NCBI RefSeq assembly: GCF_001050515.1
Contig: NZ_CAHS01000015.1
Coordinates: forward strand, 186,001 to 250,000
Reading direction: 5' to 3'
DNA from: Erwinia piriflorinigrans CFBP 5888
GTDB taxonomy: Bacteria; Pseudomonadota; Gammaproteobacteria; Enterobacterales; Enterobacteriaceae
Length of the DNA stretch: 64,000 nt
Program-made: the position numbers and the translations under genes
Shown: in pieces, positions 18,668-27,806 of the stretch
Position numbering within the stretch: position 1 is the first letter of the stretch
Layout of the letters: each line of letters starts with the position of its first letter
The notes under the pieces: generated by a model
What the model saw: only the letters and a program-made list of their open reading frames with translations
Told to the model about the DNA's origin: nothing
Database searches by the model: none

Positions 18668-19918
18668 ATGACCGATCTCCTGAGACGTCAGTTGACTCAA
18701 CGTTTTTACCGCTACCTTGCCGTTAGCAGCCAAAGTAATGCCGCGTCAAAAACATTGCCCAGTACGACGGGTCAATATGAAATGGCGCAGCTGCTGGCAG
18801 AAGAGTTGCAGCAGCTTGGCATGGAGGATGTGGTGATCGATGAGTACGCCACCGTCACTGCGGTGAAGCTTGGCCGTCACCCCAGCGCGCCGCGTATCGG
18901 GTTTATTACCCATATCGATACGGTTGATGTCGGACTTTCACCGCATATTCTCCCGCAGATCCTGCGCTACGAGGGGGAGGACCTGTGCCTGAACGCCCGA
19001 GAAAATATCTGGCTGCGTCAGACGGATCATCCGGAAATTACCGCCTATCATGGCCAGGATATTATTTTTAGCGATGGCACCAGCGTACTGGGCGCGGATA
19101 ACAAGGCGGCGGTTTCGGTGGTCATGACGCTGATGGAAAATTTGTCCGATCGGCATGCGCACGGCGATATCGTGGTGGCGTTCGTACCCGATGAGGAGAT
19201 CGGATTGCGCGGCGCTAAGGCACTGGATATTAAGACACGCTTTAATGTTGATTTTGCCTACACCATCGACTGCTGCGAGCTGGGAGAGGTCGTGTTTGAA
19301 AATTTCAATGCGGCAACGGCAGAAATTATCCTGACCGGAGTCCCTGCTCACCCGATGTCGGGAAAAGGCGTGCTGGTCAATCCGCTGCTGATGGCCTGCG
19401 ACTTTATCAGTCACTTTGACCGCCGTCAGACACCGGAGCATACCGCCGGGCGTGAGGGATACATCTGGTTCAATGATATTCAGGCTAATGCCAGCACGGC
19501 CCATCTTAAAGCCAGCATTCGTGATTTCGATCTGGCGCACTTTGGGCATCGCAAACAGCAGATTGATGAGGTAGCAAATAAAATAAGGCTGGCTTATCCA
19601 ACCGGTAAAGTAGAAGTGAAAATCAGCGATATATATAGCAATATCAGCAACGCTATTGGCGCGGATCGACGCCCCATTGAGCTGATATTTGACGCCATGT
19701 CGCAACTGAACATTGAGCCGAAGGTGATACCGATGCGAGGCGGCACCGACGGGGCCGCGCTGTCCGCGAAAGGATTGCTAACGCCGAACTTTTTTACCGG
19801 GGCACATAACTTCCATTCAAAATTTGAATTTTTGCCGATTCCTTCCTTTATCAAATCGTATCAGCTGGCAGAGAGAATTTGTCTTTTAGCCGCAAATTTA
19901 ACCGCAAAAGTAGGTTGA
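18668..19918 (+). CDS. Peptidase T-like M20 aminotripeptidase
   Basis: Cytosolic zinc metallopeptidase of family M20B, 416 residues (E. coli PepT is 408), that removes the N-terminal residue from tripeptides. Metal and catalytic motifs are present: THIDTVD, GADNKAAVSVVM, PDEEIGLRG and the C-terminal GAHNFHSKFEF, with IRDFD and MRGGTDGA also conserved. One oddity is CCELGE after the third-ligand Asp (IDCCELGE) where PepT has a Gly-rich turn. Overall it looks like a divergent paralogue, and I leave the symbol empty. AAGGA lies 7 nt before the ATG. Divergent from the dipeptide-binding protein gene, suggesting coupled peptide uptake and breakdown. Confidence 0.85.
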   Translation: MTDLLRRQLTQRFYRYLAVSSQSNAASKTLPSTTGQYEMAQLLAEELQQLGMEDVVIDEYATVTAVKLGRHPSAPRIGFITHIDTVDVGLSPHILPQILRYEGEDLCLNARENIWLRQTDHPEITAYHGQDIIFSDGTSVLGADNKAAVSVVMTLMENLSDRHAHGDIVVAFVPDEEIGLRGAKALDIKTRFNVDFAYTIDCCELGEVVFENFNAATAEIILTGVPAHPMSGKGVLVNPLLMACDFISHFDRRQTPEHTAGREGYIWFNDIQANASTAHLKASIRDFDLAHFGHRKQQIDEVANKIRLAYPTGKVEVKISDIYSNISNAIGADRRPIELIFDAMSQLNIEPKVIPMRGGTDGAALSAKGLLTPNFFTGAHNFHSKFEFLPIPSFIKSYQLAERICLLAANLTAKVG

Positions 19919-19928
19919 AACCCGTCCT

Positions 19929-19954
19929 CATAGCCTGCTTTTAAGCAGGCTATG
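19929..19954. terminator. Hairpin after the PepT-like gene
   Basis: CATAGCCTGCTT (19929-19940) and AAGCAGGCTATG (19943-19954) form a perfect 12-bp stem with a 2-nt spacer, in the convergent gap with the chemoreceptor gene. No long T tract follows. Confidence 0.6.
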
Positions 19955-20026
19955 ATCACCTGTTCACCCCTTCGCCAGTAAAGATGTCAGTCGGGTAATC
20001 AGAACCGCTTTACGCCTCCCGTTCTG

Positions 20027-21655
20027 TCAGAATGCCACCCAGTCGTCACCTGACTTAGTCTCTCTCGCCGCCAGTGGCGTAATTACCGCTGGCGTTGTCC
20101 GCGATATAGGCTCCGGCTGTTCGGGCAGGCGGAATCTGGCGACGGACAGAGTCAGTTCGACGGTTTGACGTTCTAATGCGCTGGCAGCCGAGGAGACCTG
20201 CTCAACCAGTGAGGCATTTTGCTGAGTTACGCTGTCCATTTCTGACACCGCCGTTGCCACCTGATCGATGCCTTTGCTTTGTTCCTCTGAAGCACAGGAG
20301 ATTTGCTTCATAATCTCAGTCACCTCATTCACCGATTGCAGAATATCCTGCATGGTGCTGCCCGCCTGCCCCACCAGCTTCGAGCCGTTATTCACGCGCG
20401 ATACTGAATCGGCGATCAGGGTCTCAATCTCCTTCGCCGCTCCTGCACTGCGCTGGGCCAGACTGCGTACTTCACTGGCTACCACGGCGAAACCACGCCC
20501 CTGCTCTCCTGCACGCGCGGCTTCTACCGCCGCATTGAGTGCCAGGATATTAGTCTGGAACGCAATGCTGTTAATGACAGAGGTGATATCAGCAATTTTC
20601 TTCGAACTGTCAGAAATTCCTTCCATCGTTGTGACCACTTCTGTCACCAGACTGCCGCCCTTACCTGCCGTCAGGGATGCATTATCCGCCAGTGTACTGG
20701 CCTGACGGGCGTGATCGGCGTTGAGTTTTACCGTTGCCGTAAGCTGTTCCATGCTGGCTGCGGTCTGTTCCAGCGCGGATGCCTGCTGTTCGGTGCGCGA
20801 GGAGAGATCGTTGTTACCTGATGAGATTTCCGCTGCACCGCGATGAATATTGTCCGTTCCACTGCGAATGGCACTGACGGCTTCGCGCAGACTGTCCTGC
20901 ATTTCGCGTACGAGTGGCACCAGACGGCCAACGCAATTGCGGTTTAGATCTGGTAATGGATGGGTCAGATCGCCCTGGGTAATCAGGCGGAAATGATCGC
21001 GCAGGTTATTTAGAGGACGAACCAACATCGCGACTAAATAACGGTCGGTAAACAGCAAAAGCGCAATACCCACTACCAGTGCCAGTACCAGCACGCTTTT
21101 GGTTATGCTGATAAGACGATCGCCGTTTATCCGCGTTTGCTCGAGTTTGGCCGCGGCAGCAGTATTAAATTTCTCCACGCTGGCGCCAAAATCACGGCTT
21201 AATGCCGGGGTGACAGTGCTGGCATGACGGCGATAGTCATCAAGCGTGGCCTGCTGCGCCAGGCGCATCTGAGGAATGACGCCGTCGTTCAGCAGCTTCT
21301 GCCAGCGTACCGTCGCGGCTGTGGCATACTGCGCATCCAGCGGTCCCGGCGTATGAGCTTTAAACTCTTCCAGCAGGGCGGCCATATTGTCCAGAGATTG
21401 CTGTGCAGCCGCCATATCTTGCGGCTTTTTGGAATCTGTTGCGCGAGACAGGCGAGTAATAACACGGAAATATTGATCGTTACCTTTACTTAGAATCGTC
21501 ATCTGATCGACCAGTTGACGCCCCACCGCGTCACCTTTGCTCAACTGATCCAACGAGCTAAGGCTGTATATCCCTACCGCCCCCCACATCAGACAGAACA
21601 GCCCCAAAATCCACAGAAGGGTTGCGCGGATCGTATAGTTTTTTAGGTAATTCAT
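20027..21655 (-). CDS. Methyl-accepting chemotaxis protein
   Basis: Transmembrane chemoreceptor of the Tsr/Tar class, 542 residues. It has a first membrane segment ([20 protein letters not shown], about 13-32), a four-helix-bundle periplasmic sensor to about 190, and a second segment ([15 protein letters not shown]). A HAMP domain and a full cytoplasmic signalling bundle follow, with the invariant hairpin tip [20 protein letters not shown]-type sequence. Methylation-site helices are intact. The C-terminus ends DDWVAF, which fits the xWxxF pentapeptide that tethers CheR and CheB, so this should be a high-abundance-type receptor. The ligand cannot be read from sequence. AGGAG precedes the ATG. 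Located next to an esterase and transporter on the same strand. Confidence 0.92.
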   Translation of the reverse strand: MNYLKNYTIRATLLWILGLFCLMWGAVGIYSLSSLDQLSKGDAVGRQLVDQMTILSKGNDQYFRVITRLSRATDSKKPQDMAAAQQSLDNMAALLEEFKAHTPGPLDAQYATAATVRWQKLLNDGVIPQMRLAQQATLDDYRRHASTVTPALSRDFGASVEKFNTAAAAKLEQTRINGDRLISITKSVLVLALVVGIALLLFTDRYLVAMLVRPLNNLRDHFRLITQGDLTHPLPDLNRNCVGRLVPLVREMQDSLREAVSAIRSGTDNIHRGAAEISSGNNDLSSRTEQQASALEQTAASMEQLTATVKLNADHARQASTLADNASLTAGKGGSLVTEVVTTMEGISDSSKKIADITSVINSIAFQTNILALNAAVEAARAGEQGRGFAVVASEVRSLAQRSAGAAKEIETLIADSVSRVNNGSKLVGQAGSTMQDILQSVNEVTEIMKQISCASEEQSKGIDQVATAVSEMDSVTQQNASLVEQVSSAASALERQTVELTLSVARFRLPEQPEPISRTTPAVITPLAARETKSGDDWVAF

Positions 21656-21815
21656 AAAGACTCCTGGCCTGGTGAAACCGTATGTAATAATTTGTTATTT
21701 TTGCTCTATCAAGAGATGTTATCGGCAGGCCGGGGGGGAATAGTGAATTATTTAACAAATCCAATGTAAAGGGGTATCACCGGTTAGAATCGGTTATTTA
21801 AAATAATCTTTATTT

Positions 21816-23342
21816 TTAGTGCCTTAAATGAACAAATGTCTTCATCAGCAGGCGAAATATCTGCACTCTACGGCGCATAAAGCGCTCCTCAATGGCGATA
21901 TCCGCACTACCGTCACGACCAAATCGCAGCGTGACGTCGCAGTCATCCCGCCAGACGGGCCAGTTAACTTGACCGCTGATGTAGCGAGATTCCGGCGTGA
22001 CGTCGCGCGCAAAGTTAAACCAGTATTCACTGATACTTCTGGCGAAAGCCTGGTCACCAGAGGTAAACGGCTGCTCATTATTTGCCGCCGTTAATTGCCC
22101 GAGAGTATCGAGCACATAGGGGATTTCATTACCGTGTCGGGTGCCGTGAAGGTAAATATCACGGGCATTCTCAGAGACATAATCAAAGTAGTAGCGCCAG
22201 CCCGGTGCGCCAATGCGCTGCTGGGCGCGAGTCACAATATAGCCCAACGTCGTAAAGGCCATATCGCGGGCTACCTGCCGCCCCAGCTCCGCATCGTCCT
22301 TGATACCGCGATACAACCATTTGATCAACTGTAGCCCTAACGGATGTTTTTTGCGCATTGCCGCGATCGTCTGTGCCGCATTGACGCCAAAATAATCCAA
22401 CACGCTGGCTTCGTCACTGTTGCTGCCTGTCATTAGCGGCAAAGGGTGCTGTCTTGCTGACGCGAATACGCTCAGCATCGGCTGCGGTAATACCCTATCG
22501 CCGGAGATAGCCACCGGGCCACAACCCAGGCTGCTATTGAGCGACCAGAATGCCTCTGCGGGGAGTTGACGCAACTGCTCTGCTGTGGCATCTGGCAGAT
22601 TGAAATAGCGTGCCAAATTTTGCCCTTTATCCAGTGCGACGGCGCGAGGAACGTCAGGGAGTGTGTAGGCACTCTGTACGATACCTTTATGAAATAACCC
22701 GACTGCCAGCGGTGAGGCATACAATGAAAGCACGCTACGTGCCCCTGAAGATTCACCCATCAAAGTGACATTCTTGGCATCCCCACCAAAAGCATGGATA
22801 TTTCTCTGCACCCATTGCAGGGCAGCAATCTGATCGAGCAAAGCAAAATTATTGATCGGTTGCCCGGTGGGATATTCGCTATCAAGCGCCGGATGGGCAA
22901 AAAAGCCAAGTGGACCAAGACGATAATTGAGAGTGACCACCACCGCGCCGCGTTGCGCCATTGGCGTGCCGCTATAAGGGGTTAAGCCACCCGATCCGAT
23001 GGCGTAACCTCCACCGTGGATCCACACCATGACCGGGAGCGGCTCTTGCGGGGCAACGTCCGGCGTCCAGACATTGAGATACAGGCAATCTTCACTTAAT
23101 TTACCAGGATCACCACCGCCCATTGCCAGACAGTCATCACGGTTCTGCCAGCAGGCTGCTCCCCATTCACTCGCGTCCTTTTCCTCATTCCAGGGTTCGA
23201 CCGGATGCGGGGCTTTCCAGCGCAGAGAACCCACCGGGGGCGCCGCATAGGGGATCCCTTTAAAAACAAAGATCTCTTTTTCCATCTTGCCGCGCAGGAT
23301 GCCCTCGGCAGTCATAACACGTAATAATCGATCGTTTCTCAT
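21816..23342 (-). CDS. Type-B carboxylesterase
   Basis: Alpha/beta hydrolase of the carboxylesterase/para-nitrobenzyl-esterase family, about 508 residues. The nucleophile elbow GESSGARS, the oxyanion-hole HGGGYAIGSGG, the early IPYAAPPVGSLRW block and a His in RHGNEIPYV are visible. The second typical disulfide loop motif EDCLYLNVW is intact. I start at ATG 23342 (MRNDRLLRVMTAEG); an in-frame start 51 bp upstream adds an unlikely tail. No signal peptide, so it acts in the cytosol. It lies directly downstream of an aromatic-acid-type MFS transporter (96 bp), suggesting that an imported ester is hydrolysed here. Substrate unknown. Confidence 0.88.
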   Translation of the reverse strand: MRNDRLLRVMTAEGILRGKMEKEIFVFKGIPYAAPPVGSLRWKAPHPVEPWNEEKDASEWGAACWQNRDDCLAMGGGDPGKLSEDCLYLNVWTPDVAPQEPLPVMVWIHGGGYAIGSGGLTPYSGTPMAQRGAVVVTLNYRLGPLGFFAHPALDSEYPTGQPINNFALLDQIAALQWVQRNIHAFGGDAKNVTLMGESSGARSVLSLYASPLAVGLFHKGIVQSAYTLPDVPRAVALDKGQNLARYFNLPDATAEQLRQLPAEAFWSLNSSLGCGPVAISGDRVLPQPMLSVFASARQHPLPLMTGSNSDEASVLDYFGVNAAQTIAAMRKKHPLGLQLIKWLYRGIKDDAELGRQVARDMAFTTLGYIVTRAQQRIGAPGWRYYFDYVSENARDIYLHGTRHGNEIPYVLDTLGQLTAANNEQPFTSGDQAFARSISEYWFNFARDVTPESRYISGQVNWPVWRDDCDVTLRFGRDGSADIAIEERFMRRRVQIFRLLMKTFVHLRH

Positions 23343-23437
23343 TGGCTTATCTGTGCGGATGTGAATGAGTGATAACCCTGATTTTATCGCCAACCGCTAT
23401 GCAACAGCGCCAGGGGACTTCGGGCCGAACCATTGCG

Positions 23438-24766
23438 TTAAACCCGGTCGCGTTGAAAGCCGTAGAGATATTTGGCAACCAGCATCAGTGTGGTCAGTAC
23501 CGCTGGAATGGCAAGGAATGAGAACACATCGGTTATGTTCCAGCCCAATGACAGCATCTGTGCGCCGGCAAAAGCACTTAATATGGCCCCTACGCGGCCC
23601 ACGCCGTGCATCCAGCTGGAGCCGGTAGCACGTGCGTGCGTGGGATAATAACTGGCTGAAAGCGCATTCATTCCGGTGTTAGCGCCATTCAGGCAGAAAC
23701 CACTGCAAAAGGCGATGGTACTCAGCATCACCGCGTCCGCTGGCACATAGCCAATGCACACGGTGGCTATCGCACCGCTGAAATAGATAGCCGCCAGCGC
23801 AAGATTGGCGTTGAAACGATCCATCATCCAACCGGCGAACAGGGAGCCTACTGTGCCACCCGCCTGATAGATAGCGGTGACCAGCGCCGCCTGGCTGACG
23901 GTCATACCGACGTCTCTTACCAGTGACGGCAACCAGGAGCCAATCAGGTAAACCAGAAACAGCCCCATAAAGTAGCTGCCCCAAAGCATGATACTGCCAA
24001 ATAAATAGCGCCGGGAGAGCACGACTTTCATTGCCCCCTCTCCTACTGCCAATTCATTGCGGGTGAACACCGTTGACTCACCGATGATGCCAGGATGCAT
24101 CTTTTCAACAATCTGGCGGATCTGCGCGGCTGGTGCATTACGCGCAATCATAAAACGCACGGATTCCGGCAGATAGCCCAGCAGCAACGGCACCAGAAGC
24201 AATGGCAAAATACCGCCCACCACCAGTACCGCATGCCAGCCCATATTGGGAATTAGCCATGATGCCGCAAAGCCCCCGCTGGCGGCACCAAAGGTGAAAC
24301 CACAGAAGACCACGGTAATAATAAAAGCGCGTTTACGCTCCGGTGAGTATTCGGCAACCAGGGTGCCGACATTAGGCATGGCCGCACCCAGCCCCAGCCC
24401 GGTCAGGAAACGTAGTAACATCATCTGATCAAGGTTCTGAGAGAATGCGGTTGCCAGCGTACACAGGCCGAAAAAGAACACGCTAAAGATAATGATGACT
24501 CTGCGGCCAAATCGGTCCGCCAGCGGGCCGGCAAACATGGCTCCTAAAGCAAGGCCGATAAGCGCGGCGCTGATCACCGCACCCAGTTGATGATTGGTCA
24601 CTCCCCATGCATTTTTTAGTGCAGGGGCAATAAACCCCATCAGAGCAATATCCATCCCGTCCATAGCAACGACGGCAAAGCTCAAGGCAATGATTCGTTT
24701 CTGATAGCGACTCAGCGCCTCTTGGTTAATTAATGTACGGATATCAATGGTTGCGGTACTGTCCAC
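23438..24766 (-). CDS. MFS transporter, aromatic acid:H+ symporter type
   Basis: Inner-membrane proton symporter with twelve segments, of the AAHS branch (PcaK/MhpT/BenK-like). Diagnostic features are the first-segment DGMDIALMGFIAPAL (the conserved Asp-rich motif of AAHS carriers), the loop GPLADRFGRRVIII (motif A) and RFLTGLGLGAAMPN. I favour the GTG at 24766 (VDSTATIDIRTLINQEALS), because GGAG sits 6 nt before it and relatives begin this way; an ATG 12 nt upstream is the alternative. Probable operon with the carboxylesterase downstream. Aromatic or hydroxy-aromatic acids are the likely cargo, by family only. Confidence 0.87.
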   Translation of the reverse strand: MDSTATIDIRTLINQEALSRYQKRIIALSFAVVAMDGMDIALMGFIAPALKNAWGVTNHQLGAVISAALIGLALGAMFAGPLADRFGRRVIIIFSVFFFGLCTLATAFSQNLDQMMLLRFLTGLGLGAAMPNVGTLVAEYSPERKRAFIITVVFCGFTFGAASGGFAASWLIPNMGWHAVLVVGGILPLLLVPLLLGYLPESVRFMIARNAPAAQIRQIVEKMHPGIIGESTVFTRNELAVGEGAMKVVLSRRYLFGSIMLWGSYFMGLFLVYLIGSWLPSLVRDVGMTVSQAALVTAIYQAGGTVGSLFAGWMMDRFNANLALAAIYFSGAIATVCIGYVPADAVMLSTIAFCSGFCLNGANTGMNALSASYYPTHARATGSSWMHGVGRVGAILSAFAGAQMLSLGWNITDVFSFLAIPAVLTTLMLVAKYLYGFQRDRV

Positions 24767-25089
24767 TACGCACTCCATAACAGGCCAGTGTTGCCCCGCT
24801 CTCACTGGCCGATGAGCGAGACTGAAAAGAAAAGTGGCCGCTATCATAACGGATTGTTATCGATTTCTCTTGCGAAAATAGCTTTGTCGGGTTGGGTTGA
24901 GTGGCTTGACATTCCTCTAAAACAGATCCTGTTCTGTCATCTCGTGCCCCCGGTTATGACACGCATGCTGCCTGGTCAAGTGTCTGGCTTAACACTGAGG
25001 TTACATAGTGAGTTACAGCAGGTAACAACCCTAATTTCTATGTGCTTATCGGCGGAGAAATGTTCCTTTTCGTAACTAAAAAATGTAAA

Positions 25090-25103
25090 TTGATGTGAGT
25101 CAA
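25090..25103 (+). promoter_or_regulatory. FNR-type site upstream of fnr
   Basis: TTGATGTGAGTCAA matches the FNR consensus TTGAT-N4-ATCAA at 9 of 10 fixed positions. It ends 19 bp before the fnr ATG, a position suited to autorepression, as known for E. coli fnr. Confidence 0.75.
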
Positions 25104-25122
25104 TTATCATCGAGCGTATATT

Positions 25123-25878
25123 ATGATTCCGCAAAAGCGAATTCTCACCAAACGCATACAATCGGGTGGTTGCGCCATTCACTGCCAGGACTGTAGCATC
25201 AGCCAGCTTTGTATCCCCTTTACGCTGAACGAACATGAGCTGGATCAGCTCGACAATATCATTGAGCGCAAAAAGCCAATACAAAAGGGCCAGACGCTGT
25301 TTAAAGCGGGTGACAAACTGAAGTCGTTATATGCCATCCGTTCCGGAACAATCAAAAGTTTCACCATCACTGAACAGGGTGACGAGCAGATCACCGGGTT
25401 CCACCTTGCGGGCGATCTGGTGGGTTTTGATGCCATCAGCATCAGCCAACACCCCGGTTTTGCGCAGGCTCTGGAAACCGCTATGGTCTGCGAAATCCCT
25501 TTTGAAATTCTGGATGACCTTTCAGGAAAAATGCCCAGCCTGCGTCAGCAGATGATGCGCCTGATGAGCGGCGAGATTAAGGACGATCAGGAGATGATTC
25601 TGCTGCTGTCGAAAAAGAATGCGGAAGAACGACTGGCCGCATTTATCTACGGTCTTTCTCAGCGCTTTGGTCAGCGCGGTTTCTCACCGCGTGAGTTTCG
25701 CCTCACGATGACCCGTAGCGACATCGGCAATTATCTCGGCCTTACGGTGGAAACCATTAGCCGCCTGCTGGGCCGTTTTCAAAAAAGCGGTATGCTGGCA
25801 GTAAAAGGCAAATACATCACCGTCGAAAATCATGAAACCCTGGCTGAACTGGCAGGCCATTGTCGCGCCATTGCCTGA
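25123..25878 (+). CDS. fnr: Anaerobic regulator FNR
   Basis: Global oxygen-sensing transcription factor of the CRP/FNR family, 251 residues, almost identical to E. coli FNR. The N-terminal cluster cysteines are Cys21, Cys24 and Cys30 ([14 protein letters not shown]) with the fourth at about 123 (AMVCEIPFE); together they hold the oxygen-labile [4Fe-4S] cluster. The recognition helix [15 protein letters not shown] is unchanged, so it should read TTGAT-N4-ATCAA. A matching site lies 19 bp upstream of the start. Followed by uspE, as in E. coli. Confidence 0.98.
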   Translation: MIPQKRILTKRIQSGGCAIHCQDCSISQLCIPFTLNEHELDQLDNIIERKKPIQKGQTLFKAGDKLKSLYAIRSGTIKSFTITEQGDEQITGFHLAGDLVGFDAISISQHPGFAQALETAMVCEIPFEILDDLSGKMPSLRQQMMRLMSGEIKDDQEMILLLSKKNAEERLAAFIYGLSQRFGQRGFSPREFRLTMTRSDIGNYLGLTVETISRLLGRFQKSGMLAVKGKYITVENHETLAELAGHCRAIA

Positions 25879-25993
25879 ACATTGCCGGATCGGTATTTGT
25901 TAGTCTATCGATCCGGCTGCAACTCTTTCCCTTCGCCCTTTATCGTCATTAGGCTATCTTTAAGCTAATACGATCTGCTTGAGGAGAAACGTT

Positions 25994-26944
25994 ATGGCCC
26001 TGTATCAACATATTTTGGTGGTAATCGATCCCGAGCAGGATGATCAGCCGGCACTACGACGCGCGGTTTATCTTAATCAACGTCTTGGCGGCAAGATCAC
26101 CTGCTTCTTGCCCATTTATGACTTCTCCTATGAGATCACTACTTTGCTTTCGCCTGATGAACGCATCACCATGCGTAAAGGCGTAGTGAGTCAACGTACT
26201 GAATGGATACGCGAGCAGGCAAGAGCCTATCTGGCAGCCGGCGTGCAGATAGATATTAAGGTTATTTGGCACAATCGCCCCTTTGAAGCGATCATTCAGG
26301 AAGTGCTGAACGGTGATCATGACCTGGTGATAAAAATGACCCATCAGCATGATCGCCTACAGGCGGTGGTATTTACCCCAACCGATTGGCATTTGTTACG
26401 CAAATGCCCCTGCCCGGTATGGATGGTTAAAGACCAGCAATGGCCAGAAGGAGGTAAAGCGCTGGTGGCGGTCAATCTTGCCAGTGAAGAGCCGCATCAC
26501 GATCCGCTGAATACCAAACTGGTTAAAGAAACGCTGGCGCTTGCGGAGCGTATTAATCACACCGAAGTACACCTTGTCGGCGCGTACCCGGCCACCCCTA
26601 TTAATATTGCCATTGAGCTACCGGACTTTGATCCCAATATTTATAACGATGCCATCCGTGGTCAGCACCTGCTGGCGATGAAGGCGTTGCGTCAACCCTT
26701 CGGTATTGATGCTCACCTCACCCATGTCGAGAAAGGCCTGCCGGAAGAAGTGATTCCAGATCTGGCTGAACATCTTGATGCTGGCGTCGTGGTTCTGGGG
26801 ACGATTGGTCGTACCGGGCTTTCTGCGGCTTTTCTGGGCAACACCGCAGAGCAGGTCATTGATCATTTACGTTGTGACCTGCTGGCTATCAAACCAGATG
26901 GTTTTGTCTCGCCTGTTGCCGTGGATGACGACGAGATCGATTAA
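25994..26944 (+). CDS. uspE: Universal stress protein E
   Basis: Tandem-domain universal stress protein (316 residues) from ATG 25994 ([17 protein letters not shown]), with GAGGAG 9 nt before it; an in-frame ATG 15 nt upstream is less suited. Two Usp domains are present: residues 1-150 and about 155-305. The second ends in the ATP-binding-like signature [25 protein letters not shown]. coli UspE takes part in DNA-damage resistance, motility and aggregation. It follows fnr by 116 bp, the conserved enteric order. A GC-rich inverted repeat with T-rich loop (26964-26991) lies just after the stop. Confidence 0.95.
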   Translation: MALYQHILVVIDPEQDDQPALRRAVYLNQRLGGKITCFLPIYDFSYEITTLLSPDERITMRKGVVSQRTEWIREQARAYLAAGVQIDIKVIWHNRPFEAIIQEVLNGDHDLVIKMTHQHDRLQAVVFTPTDWHLLRKCPCPVWMVKDQQWPEGGKALVAVNLASEEPHHDPLNTKLVKETLALAERINHTEVHLVGAYPATPINIAIELPDFDPNIYNDAIRGQHLLAMKALRQPFGIDAHLTHVEKGLPEEVIPDLAEHLDAGVVVLGTIGRTGLSAAFLGNTAEQVIDHLRCDLLAIKPDGFVSPVAVDDDEID

Positions 26945-27100
26945 TATTTCGTTGTTTTCCTGGACGGCGGTATTTTTTAATCGACCGCCGTACTCATTGC
27001 GTTATGACGGTGAAATTGCGCCACTAATGGGATTTAATGCATTATTCCATTAACAAAGAGAATAAAAGTCGCTAGAATTATCCCTCTTTTTTATTCTGTT

Positions 27101-27589
27101 ATGGATTACAGAGTGTTTTCGTTTTCCCGACTGTCGCAGCGCCGTATGCCCGCATTAATCGCCATTATGGCGATTCTGATGCTATTTATTGCGCCCGATG
27201 TGTCGACTATTCTTGAGCAGCGGCGCGGTGCAGAACATCACCATCAGACGACTGCAGAAAATCCCAGGAGTGGCTTAAACGAAATGGCTCAGCACGGCAT
27301 GATGAATGATATGCCGATGGTTGGCGGTCACAACCACTGCAATCCGACACTGTCCCAAACGCCTGATGACGGGCTGCATCACCAGCGCAGCAGCGGCAAT
27401 ATGCTGGAGCATTTCGCCTGTGGCTATTGTCAGCTTCTGGTGCATTTACCGCTGCTGCTGGCGATATTTATCGTTATTATCCGCATGCTGTTGTTATCGA
27501 CCAGGACGCCAGCGCCGCTCAAGTTTTCGCCTTATCATTTTACCTTCTTCCCCGGACTTTCTCAGCCCCGCGCACCACCTGTCAATTAA
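27101..27589 (+). CDS. DUF2946-type His/Met-rich membrane protein
   Basis: Small membrane protein, 162 residues. It has an N-terminal membrane segment (LIAIMAILMLFIAPDVSTIL), then a histidine- and methionine-rich stretch facing the periplasm (HHHQTT, MAQHGMMNDMPMVGGHNHC, LHHQRSS). The conserved ACGYCQLLVHLP motif of the DUF2946 family and a second segment follow. The metal-ligand-rich spacer and the CGYC pair suggest copper handling, which agrees with the copper-type TonB receptor directly downstream. No strong ribosome binding site precedes the ATG. Function inferred from composition and neighbour. Confidence 0.75.
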   Translation: MDYRVFSFSRLSQRRMPALIAIMAILMLFIAPDVSTILEQRRGAEHHHQTTAENPRSGLNEMAQHGMMNDMPMVGGHNHCNPTLSQTPDDGLHHQRSSGNMLEHFACGYCQLLVHLPLLLAIFIVIIRMLLLSTRTPAPLKFSPYHFTFFPGLSQPRAPPVN

Positions 27590-27615
27590 TTTACGCATCA
27601 GAACAAAAAGATATT

Positions 27616-27645
27616 TTGAGTTATTTCATTAAGAAAATAACTCAA
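27616..27645. repeat. Inverted repeat between DUF2946 gene and copper receptor
   Basis: TTGAGTTATTT (27616-27626) and AAATAACTCAA (27635-27645) form an 11-bp AT-rich stem with an 8-nt loop, 26 nt after the DUF2946 stop. It could be a weak terminator or a regulator site for the receptor gene. Confidence 0.5.
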
Positions 27646-27806
27646 TTCTGATTATGCGCAATGCGCAGGATGAGTTGCGGACAAAATAAATCAATGGTTG
27701 CATTACGGCGAATATAAACCTCGCCCACACGACCCGATCTTTTTGTTTCACTCATGGTCATCTGCGCACAGCAATATTGACAGATAAAGTACGTAAGGAT
27801 TTAACC

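Noticed and set aside
23313-23330. GTAATAATCGAT shared with the ydgH upstream region
   Set aside because: Only 12 nt, inside the esterase coding start, and not palindromic there; likely coincidence.
26964-26991. ACGGCGGT/ACCGCCGT inverted repeat after uspE
   Set aside because: Possible terminator, but the T run is in the loop and none follows the stem; left unassigned.
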